This document shows, one piece after another, positions 1 to 6,910 of a stretch of DNA of 12,946 nucleotides (position 1 is the first letter of the stretch; each line of letters begins with the position of its first letter). A program made the position numbers and the translations under genes. Source of the stretch: an uncultured Pseudoxanthomonas sp. (GTDB taxonomy: Bacteria > Pseudomonadota > Gammaproteobacteria > Xanthomonadales > Xanthomonadaceae); assembly GCA_946886405.1 (NCBI GenBank), contig CAMPIO010000097.1:1-12946 (forward strand), read 5' to 3'. A model generated the notes under the pieces. It saw nothing but the letters and a program-made list of their open reading frames with translations, did not search any database and was not told the origin of the DNA.

Positions 1-94
1 CCAGCGCCACCCAGATCACCAGCACGCTGCCGCCGGCCAGCACGAGCATCGGGGGAACAAGCCACGGGGCGGTACGACGCAGGGCGGGGGACAT
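1..94 (-). CDS. N-terminus of an unidentified membrane protein (partial)
   Basis: An ATG at 94-92 on the minus strand opens a frame that stays open to the window edge (31 codons). It begins MSPALRRTAPWL and continues with a hydrophobic stretch (PPMLVLAGGSVLVIWVAL) that would make a signal anchor or first membrane span, preceded by three basic residues. That is a typical positive-inside N-terminus. It diverges from sufT, leaving about 110 bases between the two starts. The gene runs off the window, so the family cannot be named. The call rests on reading frame, start codon and the basic-then-hydrophobic pattern only. Confidence 0.5.
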   Translation of the reverse strand, partial: MSPALRRTAPWLVPPMLVLAGGSVLVIWVAL

Positions 95-154
95 GGAGAC
101 TCCGGCAAGGCCGCCAAGGATACGGCCTGAACGCGGTCGCCGGGGTGCGAGGGC

Positions 155-160
155 TACAAT
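155..160 (+). promoter_or_regulatory. possible -10 box upstream of sufT
   Basis: TACAAT at 155-160, preceded by GGC, is close to the sigma-70 -10 consensus. It would put a transcript start near 167, giving a leader of about 38 bases before the ATG at 205. No convincing -35 hexamer sits 16-18 bases upstream, so this is tentative. Confidence 0.3.
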
Positions 161-204
161 AGGCCGCCTTGCAGCGCCCCACGCGCGTCCCCATCTGGTC
201 TTGC

Positions 205-756
205 ATGTATTCCCGCAGCAGCGAACCCGTCCAATTCTCCCGCGACTGCGCCGCCGTGCTGGTGCCACAGGGCGAACTCGTCACCCTGCCGGCCGGCAGC
301 TACGGCTACATCACGCAGGCGCTCGGCGGCAGCTACACCGTGTTCGTGGAAGGCAATCTGATGCGCATCGCCGGCAAGGACGCGGATGCCATCGGCAAGG
401 AACCCTCCGAGCCGCTGTCGCTGCCCGAGAACGCCAGCGATGAAGAAGTCGAGGCGCTGGTCTGGAACCAGCTGCGCACCTGCTTCGATCCCGAAATCCC
501 GTTCAACATCGTCGACCTCGGCCTGGTCTACGAAGCCAACCTCAGCACCCGCGACGACGGCCAGCGCGGCGTCGACGTGAAGATGACGCTGACCGCGCCC
601 GGCTGCGGCATGGGCGAGATCCTGGTCGACGACGTGCGCAGCAAGCTGGAGATGATCCCCACCGTCGCCGAAGCCGATGTCGAACTGGTGTTCGACCCGC
701 CGTGGGGCCGCCACATGATGTCCGAAGCCGCCAAGCTGGAAACCGGCATGCTCTGA
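205..756 (+). CDS. sufT: SufT-type Fe-S cluster assembly protein (MIP18/DUF59 family)
   Basis: The product (183 residues) matches the putative Fe-S assembly factor SufT: an N-terminal part with QALGGSYTVFVEGN (residues 39-52), then a MIP18/DUF59 domain from about residue 82. Signature motifs are DPEIPFNIVDLGLVYE (95-110) and TAPGCGMGE (130-138), whose Cys134 is the conserved cysteine of the family. SufT proteins help mature or deliver Fe-S clusters in the cytoplasm; this role is family knowledge. The ATG at 205 (MYSRSSEPVQ) is preferred because a TACAAT element lies at 155-160, which would leave almost no leader for an upstream TTG at 169. No strong Shine-Dalgarno is seen at either start. No other suf gene is visible here; ilvE follows 42 bases later and may be cotranscribed. 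Confidence 0.9.
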   Translation: MYSRSSEPVQFSRDCAAVLVPQGELVTLPAGSYGYITQALGGSYTVFVEGNLMRIAGKDADAIGKEPSEPLSLPENASDEEVEALVWNQLRTCFDPEIPFNIVDLGLVYEANLSTRDDGQRGVDVKMTLTAPGCGMGEILVDDVRSKLEMIPTVAEADVELVFDPPWGRHMMSEAAKLETGML

Positions 757-798
757 GCCGCCGGCTCACCCGAAGCAGAACCCGTCAGGAAGGAAGAG

Positions 799-1905
799 AT
801 GAACGTGATGAACGCCGCCCCGTTGACCTACCGTGTGAGCCGCAGCGAGAAGGCCCGCACGGCCGCCGAGCGGGACGCCATCCTCGCCAGCCCCGGGTTC
901 GGCCTGCACTTCACCGATCACATGGTCGCCATCACCTGGGACAAGGCGCAGGGCTGGCACGACGCCGAAGTGCGCGCCTACGGCCCGCTGTCGCTCGATC
1001 CGGCGGCGTCGGTGCTGCATTACGGCCAGGAGATTTTCGAAGGCATCAAGGCGTACCGCCATGCCGACGGTTCCATCTGGACCTTCCGTCCCGACGCCAA
1101 CGGGGCGCGCCTGCAACGCTCCGCAGCGCGCCTGGCGTTGCCGCAGCTGCCGGTGAACGAGTTCGTCGAGTCGCTGCGCCAGTTGGTCGCTATCGACGGC
1201 GACTGGGTGCCGTCGGCGCCCGAGACCAGCCTGTACTTCCGTCCCTTCATGATCGCCACCGAAGCCTTCCTCGGTGTGCGCGCCGCACACCAAGCCGGCT
1301 ACTACGTCATTGCCAGCCCGGCCGGCGCGTACTTCGCCAAGGGCGTGGCGCCGGTGTCGATCTGGCTGTCGGAAGACTATGCGCGTGCGGCCAAGGGTGG
1401 CACCGGCGCCGCCAAGTGCGGTGGCAACTACGCCGCCTCGCTGCTGCCGCAGCAGGAAGCGCAGGCGCAGGGCTGCTCGCAGGTGCTGTTCCTCGATCCG
1501 GTGGAAGGCAAGTACCTGGAAGAACTGGGTGGCATGAACGTCTTCCTGGTGTACAAGGACGGCCGCATCGTCACGCCGGAACTGTCGGGCAGCATCCTGG
1601 AAGGCATCACCCGCTCCAGCATCCTGCAGATCGCACGCGATCGCGGCCACGCGGTGGAAGAGCGCAAGGTCGCCATCGACGAATGGAAGCAGGGCGTGGC
1701 GTCCGGCGAGATCAGCGAAGTGTTTGCCTGCGGCACCGCCGCCGTCATCACCCCCATCGGCCAGCTGAAGGGCAAGGGCTTCGAAGTGGGCGACATCAAC
1801 GCACCCGCGGGCGAGGTGACGATGGGCATCCGCAAGGAACTCACCGACATCCAGTACGGCCGTATCCCCGACCGTCATGGCTGGTTGGTGAAGTTGCGCG
1901 ACTGA
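799..1905 (+). CDS. ilvE: branched-chain amino-acid aminotransferase (class IV, type II)
   Basis: This 368-residue protein is a full-length fold-type IV PLP aminotransferase. It catalyses reversible transamination between 2-oxoglutarate/glutamate and leucine, isoleucine or valine in the cytoplasm. Visible signatures: HYGQEIFEGIKAYR (74-87), the Schiff-base lysine K206 in AAKCGGNYAAS, the glutamate motif LEELGGMNVF (240-249), the phosphate-site segment SGSILEGITRSS (263-274) and CGTAAVITPIG (311-321). Length and motif order fit the longer type II (IlvE_II) group rather than the ~310-residue E. coli type. The ATG at 799 follows a purine-rich AGGAAGGAAGAG run; a second in-frame ATG at 808 is less likely. 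No regulatory leader is evident in the 42 bases after sufT. A hairpin at 1920-1949 closes the unit. Confidence 0.95.
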   Translation: MNVMNAAPLTYRVSRSEKARTAAERDAILASPGFGLHFTDHMVAITWDKAQGWHDAEVRAYGPLSLDPAASVLHYGQEIFEGIKAYRHADGSIWTFRPDANGARLQRSAARLALPQLPVNEFVESLRQLVAIDGDWVPSAPETSLYFRPFMIATEAFLGVRAAHQAGYYVIASPAGAYFAKGVAPVSIWLSEDYARAAKGGTGAAKCGGNYAASLLPQQEAQAQGCSQVLFLDPVEGKYLEELGGMNVFLVYKDGRIVTPELSGSILEGITRSSILQIARDRGHAVEERKVAIDEWKQGVASGEISEVFACGTAAVITPIGQLKGKGFEVGDINAPAGEVTMGIRKELTDIQYGRIPDRHGWLVKLRD

Positions 1906-1919
1906 TCGTGCGCCTGATT

Positions 1920-1949
1920 GATGCGGGCCGATGAAGTGCGGCCCGCATC
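1920..1949. terminator. perfect hairpin after ilvE
   Basis: GATGCGGGCCG (1920-1930) and CGGCCCGCATC (1939-1949) form an 11-bp perfect stem with an 8-base loop, starting 15 bases after the ilvE stop. No T-run follows on either strand, so it is a stem-only terminator or mRNA 3'-end stabiliser between converging genes, not a canonical intrinsic terminator. Confidence 0.55.
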
Positions 1950-1975
1950 GCATGTCCTCCCGACTGCCGGAGTGG

Positions 1976-1996
1976 GCTGCGACTCGGCGTCGCAGC
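1976..1996. terminator. hairpin at the 3' end of cassette A
   Basis: GCTGCGAC (1976-1983) and GTCGCAGC (1989-1996) form an 8-bp perfect stem with a 5-base loop. It lies 12 bases past the stop of the minus-strand membrane-protein gene. There is no T-run in the minus-strand direction. With the hairpin at 1920-1949 it forms a double-hairpin border between converging transcripts. Confidence 0.4.
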
Positions 1997-2007
1997 GCCT
2001 GCAGCAC

Positions 2008-2499
2008 TCACTCCCGCGGTTTCGCAGGCCGATACCGGCGCTTTTCGCCATGCGGGCGTGCCGCAGGATCGATGTTCACGCAGATGCGTCCATCACAGAG
2101 CATCGCGTCAGATGCCGCATAGGCCTGCAGGATGGGAATGGCTTGTTCATGACGCTGCAGCTCCGTCTGCACCGCGCCGAGTTCACGTCGATAGTACCCA
2201 AGGGTCAACCACCCCACGAGCAGGAAGAGCAGCGAAGCAGCGCCTGCAAGTGCGAAAGCGAGCGAAATCGTCTTCTGTGCCGCATGAAGCCGCGTGCATG
2301 TGTTCTCCACTGTCCGGCTGTACTTCATCGCGGCGGGGGCGAGCGCCAACCGGGTTTGTTCGTGCAGCGTCCGCATCTGCTGGTCGAATCTGTCGATCAT
2401 CTGCCTGTCGCGCTGCTCAAGCTTGGCCATGAGGGCCGCTTGCAATCTGATGCTGTTCTGCAATGAAGCGAGTAAACCTTCCGTGTCGCCGTGCGTCAT
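2008..2499 (-). CDS. small single-span membrane protein, third gene of cassette A
   Basis: The product (163 residues) has no name I recognise. It has a charged, Gln-rich helical N-terminus (about 1-75, probable coiled coil), one membrane span (about 77-100, ISLAFALAGAASLLFLLVGW), then LGYYRREL and a conserved tail with ELQRHE (113-118), AASD (128-131), C135 and C140 in CDGRIC, and NIDPAA. There is no cleavable signal peptide. The start at 2499 is chosen because AAGGA lies 7 bases upstream; the frame is open further upstream into the preceding gene. It begins 22 bases after the effector-like gene ends. The last 63 residues align without gaps to the product of 9414-9977 (37 identities, hand count). 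Function unknown; partner, adaptor or chaperone of the preceding protein is an inference. Confidence 0.8.
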   Translation of the reverse strand: MTHGDTEGLLASLQNSIRLQAALMAKLEQRDRQMIDRFDQQMRTLHEQTRLALAPAAMKYSRTVENTCTRLHAAQKTISLAFALAGAASLLFLLVGWLTLGYYRRELGAVQTELQRHEQAIPILQAYAASDAMLCDGRICVNIDPAARPHGEKRRYRPAKPRE

Positions 2500-2521
2500 G
2501 TCCACGTCCTTATCGTCAGGG

Positions 2522-3775
2522 CTACATCGTTCTCGCAGAGGCGCCCTGATCAGCCCGCAGTCCCGGCGCTGTCGGCTCTGCATCCTGGGCTGACCGACTC
2601 AGGGACATCGCGTCCTGGGGAGGCAAGGACGCAGCGATGCGTTCACAGGCGATCGAGATGGATCGCTCATCACCGGACAGCAGCGCATCGGCCAAGTGGT
2701 CGAGGTCCGCGGCTCCGGTTTCCCTTGAGCCCGTCCTGCGTCCATTGATCGGGGGAGCCAGCTCCTCCGGCAATGTCGGACGATGATCGGGATGACTGGG
2801 ATGACCGGGCGCCAGAGGTCCAGGGACAGGGAGATCGCCGGGGAGCGCATCGCGTCCACGAAGACCTGGGTCGAAGGGTGGCGGTGCATGTCGCACATCA
2901 GGGGGAGCAAAGCGCGATGTCGCGATATCAATGTCGCCTGTTTGTGGAATGCCGTGAGCGCGCTGGAAGTCCAGGACGGCGCCTTGCATCGAAGCCCGAT
3001 ACACGCCGTCTTGAGGCAATGCACCACCTCCCTGGCTGCGATATCCTTCAATGTCCATCACGCGCTGCAGATCGAGAACGCGAGTGCCCGACTCGCCGAG
3101 ACGCAGCGTGCCATCCTCGACGACGGGGCGCGCCTGCACGTTCTCCCGGTGTTCGGCCTGGACGGGGAGCCGTCCGCTGATCAGATCCCCCAGGTAGTTC
3201 TCATACTCCTGGTAGTAGCGGGTATCCACCTCCATGTGCACATGGATCGCGCCGGTCTGCTGTCTCCCCTGGGTTCCCAGCGTTTCGCCATAGGCGACGG
3301 TCTGTCCTTCTGAAACGGAGATCGGATGCATGTGCCTGACACGTGCGATGACCTCCCCCTCCAGCCTGTCATAAATATCAACGAGTCCCTGGTGCTGATT
3401 GACGCGACCCACGTAACCCGCGACAGGCGACGGAACATCCACCGATCGCGCGGCGACGGACATGTGGGGCTGCTCAGGATCTTCCAGGATGAAGTCCTTC
3501 TTCAGAAGTACTTGGTCCGGCGCCAGTCCGCGCGTCCTTCCCGCCTGACCGATATCCACTTCTTCGATCTCGCCACCCACGATCGCGAAGGTGCGGCCGG
3601 CCTCGCCGTTGACCACCACACCCTCTTGCATCCGTGCATGACGGTTGGCGCGTGGGTGGTGTGTCACCAGGCCATCGAAGTCGGCGACGGCTTCGTTCGC
3701 CTGATGGCCATTCGGTTCGCGCGGTGCGCCCAGCTGTATGACCCGGTAGGTGGACGGAGTCCTTGCATTCGTCAC
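2522..3775 (-). CDS. M23-like plus peptidoglycan-binding protein, probable antibacterial effector (cassette A)
   Basis: This 417-residue protein has no signal peptide. Residues about 104-184 look like an M23/LytM metallopeptidase: SVDVPSPVAGYVGRV (111-125), VRHMHPISVSEGQTV (146-160), LGTQGRQQTG (166-175) and the HxH motif HVHMEVD (178-184). The usual HxxxD first ligand is not clear: D113 is present, and the nearest upstream His is H104. Residues 223-290 form a PG_binding_1 domain (LRLGESGTRVLDLQ; DGVYRASMQGAVLDFQRAHG). A Pro-rich linker (about 291-345) includes HPSHPDH, then a tail with DLDHLADALLSGDE (357-370). A peptidoglycan hydrolase without a signal peptide, encoded directly after a lipoprotein gene, matches the layout of Xanthomonas T4SS effectors and their periplasmic inhibitors. 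The XVIPCD core motifs are absent. The GTG at 3775 follows GGGGAGG and overlaps the lipoprotein stop by 4 bases (GTGA). Confidence 0.8.
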   Translation of the reverse strand: MTNARTPSTYRVIQLGAPREPNGHQANEAVADFDGLVTHHPRANRHARMQEGVVVNGEAGRTFAIVGGEIEEVDIGQAGRTRGLAPDQVLLKKDFILEDPEQPHMSVAARSVDVPSPVAGYVGRVNQHQGLVDIYDRLEGEVIARVRHMHPISVSEGQTVAYGETLGTQGRQQTGAIHVHMEVDTRYYQEYENYLGDLISGRLPVQAEHRENVQARPVVEDGTLRLGESGTRVLDLQRVMDIEGYRSQGGGALPQDGVYRASMQGAVLDFQRAHGIPQTGDIDIATSRFAPPDVRHAPPPFDPGLRGRDALPGDLPVPGPLAPGHPSHPDHRPTLPEELAPPINGRRTGSRETGAADLDHLADALLSGDERSISIACERIAASLPPQDAMSLSRSAQDAEPTAPGLRADQGASARTM

Positions 3776-4359
3776 GACGCAGCCTCCCCGGTCTTTCCGT
3801 CACTTGCGGAATGACGGTAGTTCGGCCTGACAGCACCGCATCTGACGTAGGTTGATGCTGGTTGACTAGGGTCTGTCAAAGCCCGCCATTGGAGCTTTCC
3901 TGCTCGAAGCGAAAGCCGCGATACCACACGTTGCTCCCCTGATGAGTCGTCGGGGATGGAATCAATGCCGAGCCGCGTGGTGATGCGCCATGCGTCGCCG
4001 TCCGCCGGTTCGACGACCTCGACGGCATGGAAGTTACCCTCGCCGTATTCCGCGACTTCGTGAATCAGGTTAGAGGTTACAACCAGGCTGCCAACCAGGA
4101 CGATCACCGCTTCGTCCGTCTCCCCGGCACCGCCGGGTAACGCCCGGTATCTATCGCATTTCGATGCGCCCTCCGTGTCGTCCCGATACCAGACACCCAT
4201 CAGCGTGTCCGGAAGCCGGCGCGAGACCCTTGCTCCATTCTCTTGCGGTAGCGTCTTGACCTCGATTCCACCCGGTACCTCGACGCGTGTCGACTCGCGA
4301 CATCCCGTGAACAAAGCGATCAGCATCAGCAACAGACATGGCAGCTTGCCTCCTTTCAT
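3772..4359 (-). CDS. lipoprotein, probable immunity protein of cassette A
   Basis: The 195-residue product starts MKGGKLPCLLLMLIALFTGC, a short lipoprotein signal peptide with the lipidation cysteine at C20. The ATG at 4359 is chosen because GAAGGAG lies about 8 bases upstream and it puts the basic residues just before the hydrophobic core; the frame is open to an ATG at 4395 with no such signal. The mature part contains LPDTLMGVWYRDD (49-61) and cysteines 68 and 174, which could form a disulfide. I recognise no named domain. Its stop overlaps the start of the peptidoglycan-hydrolase-like gene by 4 bases, so the two are translationally coupled. By analogy with XAC2610/XAC2609 in Xanthomonas citri, where a periplasmic inhibitor gene precedes the effector gene, an immunity role is likely but inferred. 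Confidence 0.75.
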   Translation of the reverse strand: MKGGKLPCLLLMLIALFTGCRESTRVEVPGGIEVKTLPQENGARVSRRLPDTLMGVWYRDDTEGASKCDRYRALPGGAGETDEAVIVLVGSLVVTSNLIHEVAEYGEGNFHAVEVVEPADGDAWRITTRLGIDSIPDDSSGEQRVVSRLSLRAGKLQWRALTDPSQPASTYVRCGAVRPNYRHSASDGKTGEAAS

Positions 4360-4604
4360 CTCGCGTACTCCTTCGCAGGCCATAAAAGCGTGCATGCAAG
4401 CAAAACACGCCCCAGTCCCGTTGGCGAGTCACAAATGCGGCGAGCATCTTCACGGCGATCACACGTAAATGAATCTACCAACGCATGTCCACCGGTAGCT
4501 TCGCTACATGCGTTTATTCCGACGATTACGTTTGCAACATGTCGCTGCGAAGTGTGTCTTTCATCGCTGATTCATCTCCGTGCTCTCCGTTAGCGTCGTC
4601 GTTG

Positions 4605-4623
4605 CGTCGTGCGTTGCACGACG
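4605..4623. promoter_or_regulatory. 8-bp inverted repeat in the S8 protease leader
   Basis: CGTCGTGC (4605-4612) and GCACGACG (4616-4623) are perfect inverted arms separated by GTT. It lies 115 bases before the protease ATG. It could be a leader hairpin or a dyad operator; no T-run follows, so it is not a simple terminator. Confidence 0.35.
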
Positions 4624-4694
4624 TGCACCTGGTCGAACGCAGCCGCCCCGTCCTTCCCCTCCCGTAGCACCCTTGCGCCCTCGACCGGGCCATT

Positions 4695-4725
4695 GCCGCA
4701 TTGGCGGCTTTTCATTTCATCTTTG
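4695..4725 (+). promoter_or_regulatory. hairpin plus T-rich run just before the S8 protease start
   Basis: GCCGC (4695-4699), loop ATTG, GCGGC (4704-4708), followed by TTTTCATTTCATCTTT. The layout resembles a weak intrinsic terminator placed 30 bases upstream of the start codon, before the GAGGGAGAG ribosome site (4725-4733). It could be a leader attenuator or simply stop upstream read-through. Confidence 0.35.
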
Positions 4726-4737
4726 AGGGAGAGTCTG

Positions 4738-6528
4738 ATGTCTGGAATTGCAAAGCGTGGTTCGCGTGTGCGCCTGCTGTGCCTGTCGTCCGCCGTGCTC
4801 GCATCGCTGTACGCGTTGCCGGCGATGGCCGGTCGCGTGGACATGAGTGGCCTGCAGGTGGAAGAACCGGGCGGCTACGACCGCTTCATCGTGAAGTACC
4901 GCGACGGCAGCACGGAGAGTGCCGATGCGGCACAGTTGCAGCGCTCGCTCAGCACGGCCGCCAGCACCGGTGTGGCCAAGCGCGGTGGTCGCGCGCTGGG
5001 TCTGCAGAAGCTGCGCCGGCTCGCCGCCGGTGGCGCCGACGTGGTGCGCGCCGACCGCAAGCTGGACCGCATCGAAGCCGAATCGCTGATGCGCCAGCTG
5101 GCGGCGGATCCCAATGTCGAATACGTGGAAGTCGACCAGCGCATGTACGCCGTGCTGACGCCGAACGACACGCGCCTGTCCGAGCAGTGGGGCTTCGGCA
5201 CCACCGCGTCCGGCATCAACGTGCGTCCGGCGTGGGACAAGTCCACCGGTGCGGGTGTGGTGGTGGCGGTCATCGACACCGGCATCACCAACCATGCCGA
5301 CCTCAATGCCAACATCCTGCCGGGTTACGACTTCATCAGCGACACGTTCGTCTCGCGCGACGGCAACGGCCGCGACTCCAACCCGAACGACGAGGGCGAC
5401 TGGAACCCGGTGGCGAACGAGTGCTACAGCGGTTCGCCGGTCAGCAATTCCAGCTGGCACGGCACGCACGTGGCCGGCACCGTCGCGGCGGTCACCAACA
5501 ACAGCACCGGCGTGGCCGGTACCGCGTTCGGCGCCAAGGTGGTGCCGGTGCGCGTGCTGGGCCGCTGCGGTGGCCTGACCTCCGACATCGCCGACGCGAT
5601 CACCTGGGCCTCCGGCGGCACGGTCAGTGGCGTACCCGCCAATGCCAACCCGGCGGAAGTCATCAACATGTCGCTGGGTGGTGGCGGTACGTGTTCCACC
5701 ACCTACCAGAATGCGATCAACGGCGCGGTCGGTCGCGGCACCGCGGTCGTGGTCGCAGCAGGCAACAGCAATACCAACGTGTCCAGTGCGGTCCCGGCGA
5801 ACTGCCCGAACGTCATCGCCGTGGCGGCGACGACCTCGAGCGGCTCGCGCGCCAGCTTCTCCAACTACGGCACGGGCATCGACATCTCCGGCCCGGGTGC
5901 GAGCATCCTGTCCACGCTCAACACCGGCACCACCACGCCGGGCAGCGCCAGCTATGCGTCGTACAACGGTACGTCGATGGCGGCACCGCACGTGGCGGGC
6001 GTGGTCGCGCTGATGCAGGCGGCAGCCCCGTCACCGCTGACGCCGGCGCAGGTCGAGACCATCCTGAAGAACACGGCGCGTCCGTTGCCGGGTACGTGTT
6101 CGGGTGGATGCGGCGCAGGCATCGCCAACGCGGACGCGGCGGTGGTCGCCGCGCAGGGTGGCACGCCCCCGGGTGGCGGCACGCAGACCTACACCAACGG
6201 CACCGATGTCAGCATTCCCGACAACAACACGACGGGCGTGACCAGCACCATCGCGGTGTCGGGTCGCACCGGCAATGCGCCGAGCAATGCGCAGGTGGCG
6301 GTGGCCATCGTGCATACCTACATCGGCGACCTGATCGTGGATGTGCTGGCGCCGGATGGTTCGGTGTACGTGCTGCACAACCGCAGCGGCGGCAGTGCGG
6401 ACAACATCAACCAGACCTACACGGTCAACCTGTCCAGCGAAGCCCTCAACGGCAGCTGGCGCCTGCGCGTCCGCGACCGCGCAGGCGCGGACGTGGGCTA
6501 CATCAACAGCTGGAGCATCACCTTCTGA
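4738..6528 (+). CDS. secreted subtilisin-like S8 serine protease with C-terminal P domain
   Basis: This 596-residue precursor has a Sec signal peptide (MSGIAKRGSRVRLLCL..., cleavage likely after ALPAMA, residue 31) and an I9-type prosegment (about 45-136). The catalytic domain (about 150-470) shows D180 in VVVAVIDTGI, H241 in SWHGTHVAGT, oxyanion N343 in AAGNS and nucleophile S413 in GTSMAAPHVAG. A Gly/Pro linker (473-482) leads to a P/proprotein-convertase domain (about 484-596: IGDLIVDVLAPDG, NGSWRLRVRD, SWSITF). It is a complete extracellular endopeptidase of the kind common in Xanthomonadaceae, exported by Sec and probably type II secretion. The ATG at 4738 is chosen for the GAGGGAGAG ribosome site and the signal peptide it creates. 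It stands alone between two inverted cassettes with its own leader hairpins and terminator. Its GC-rich codons match the housekeeping genes rather than cassette B. Confidence 0.95.
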   Translation: MSGIAKRGSRVRLLCLSSAVLASLYALPAMAGRVDMSGLQVEEPGGYDRFIVKYRDGSTESADAAQLQRSLSTAASTGVAKRGGRALGLQKLRRLAAGGADVVRADRKLDRIEAESLMRQLAADPNVEYVEVDQRMYAVLTPNDTRLSEQWGFGTTASGINVRPAWDKSTGAGVVVAVIDTGITNHADLNANILPGYDFISDTFVSRDGNGRDSNPNDEGDWNPVANECYSGSPVSNSSWHGTHVAGTVAAVTNNSTGVAGTAFGAKVVPVRVLGRCGGLTSDIADAITWASGGTVSGVPANANPAEVINMSLGGGGTCSTTYQNAINGAVGRGTAVVVAAGNSNTNVSSAVPANCPNVIAVAATTSSGSRASFSNYGTGIDISGPGASILSTLNTGTTTPGSASYASYNGTSMAAPHVAGVVALMQAAAPSPLTPAQVETILKNTARPLPGTCSGGCGAGIANADAAVVAAQGGTPPGGGTQTYTNGTDVSIPDNNTTGVTSTIAVSGRTGNAPSNAQVAVAIVHTYIGDLIVDVLAPDGSVYVLHNRSGGSADNINQTYTVNLSSEALNGSWRLRVRDRAGADVGYINSWSITF

Positions 6529-6563
6529 GAACTACCCGATGAGTCGCAGGGATGTGTAGGGAG

Positions 6564-6591
6564 AACCCCGGCCTTGGCCGGGGTTTTTTTT
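6564..6591 (+). terminator. intrinsic terminator of the S8 protease gene
   Basis: AACCCCGGCC (6564-6573) pairs with GGCCGGGG plus the first Ts (from 6576) around a very short TT loop (or CCTTGG as the real loop), followed by eight Ts (6584-6591). It lies 36 bases after the stop codon. This is the clearest rho-independent terminator in the window. Confidence 0.9.
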
Positions 6592-6910
6592 GGTGGATAG
6601 CGAGTCGCGGCCGCGCTGTGGTGAGTGACTTTCACATTCGTAATGACCGACGCGTACGGGAGTCTGGCGTTGGTGCGCTTTGTAAATGCGTTTCCCATCT
6701 GTGCGGTGTAGAGAGTTACGGGTGGTGATCGCACCTGTGATGCCGTGGGGAGCATCAATGCGGTATGTGTGGAAGCAGACATTCGAAAGGAGGCTTGGGG
6801 ATATGCAAGGGAAGCGGCACTGGTTCACTGCTCGGGTTCGCGGTAACGGCGTGGGATTCGCTCCGGTCGATCTACGTACGGTGTTCACGCTGCGAGGTGG
6901 GTATGTCCGG
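6592..6910. other. leader region of cassette B with an upstream ribosome site
   Basis: These 319 bases between the protease terminator and the preferred lipoprotein start must carry the cassette B promoter, but I see no convincing -35/-10 pair. AAAGGAGG (6786-6793) sits 9 bases before an in-frame ATG at 6803. That start would add 36 Arg-rich residues ahead of the lipoprotein signal peptide. It may be the true start of the next gene or an upstream translated leader in the same frame. Confidence 0.4.

Larger units (their letters stand above)
4360..4737. other. divergent intergenic region between cassette A and the S8 protease
   Basis: These 378 bases hold the 5' control regions of two divergent units and no credible gene. 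GTAGC-TTC-GCTAC at 4494-4506 is a small hairpin, and larger ones lie at 4605-4623 and 4695-4708. TCACA half-sites occur at about 4429 and 4466, but no symmetric Clp/CRP-type operator (TGTGA-N6-TCACA) is formed. No promoter pair could be assigned confidently in either direction. Confidence 0.5.

Noticed and set aside
169..204. TTG at 169 as the sufT start
   Set aside because: It would lie almost at the predicted transcript start and adds 12 residues (MQRPTRVPIWSC) unlike the family N-terminus; ATG 205 is preferred.
766..2007. 413-codon open frame on the minus strand opposite ilvE
   Set aside because: It is the antisense of a clear aminotransferase; its His/Arg/Gly/Ala-rich composition is the usual artefact of GC-rich codons and it has no domain-like segment.
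4425..4472. Clp/CRP-type operator between cassette A and the protease
   Set aside because: Only TCACA half-sites in the same orientation are present; no TGTGA-N6-TCACA symmetry.
4701..6542. 613-codon plus-strand frame overlapping the S8 protease
   Set aside because: Out-of-frame shadow rich in Arg, Gly and His; the overlapping frame carries the complete S8 catalytic triad. The same holds for the minus-strand frame at 4717-5991.
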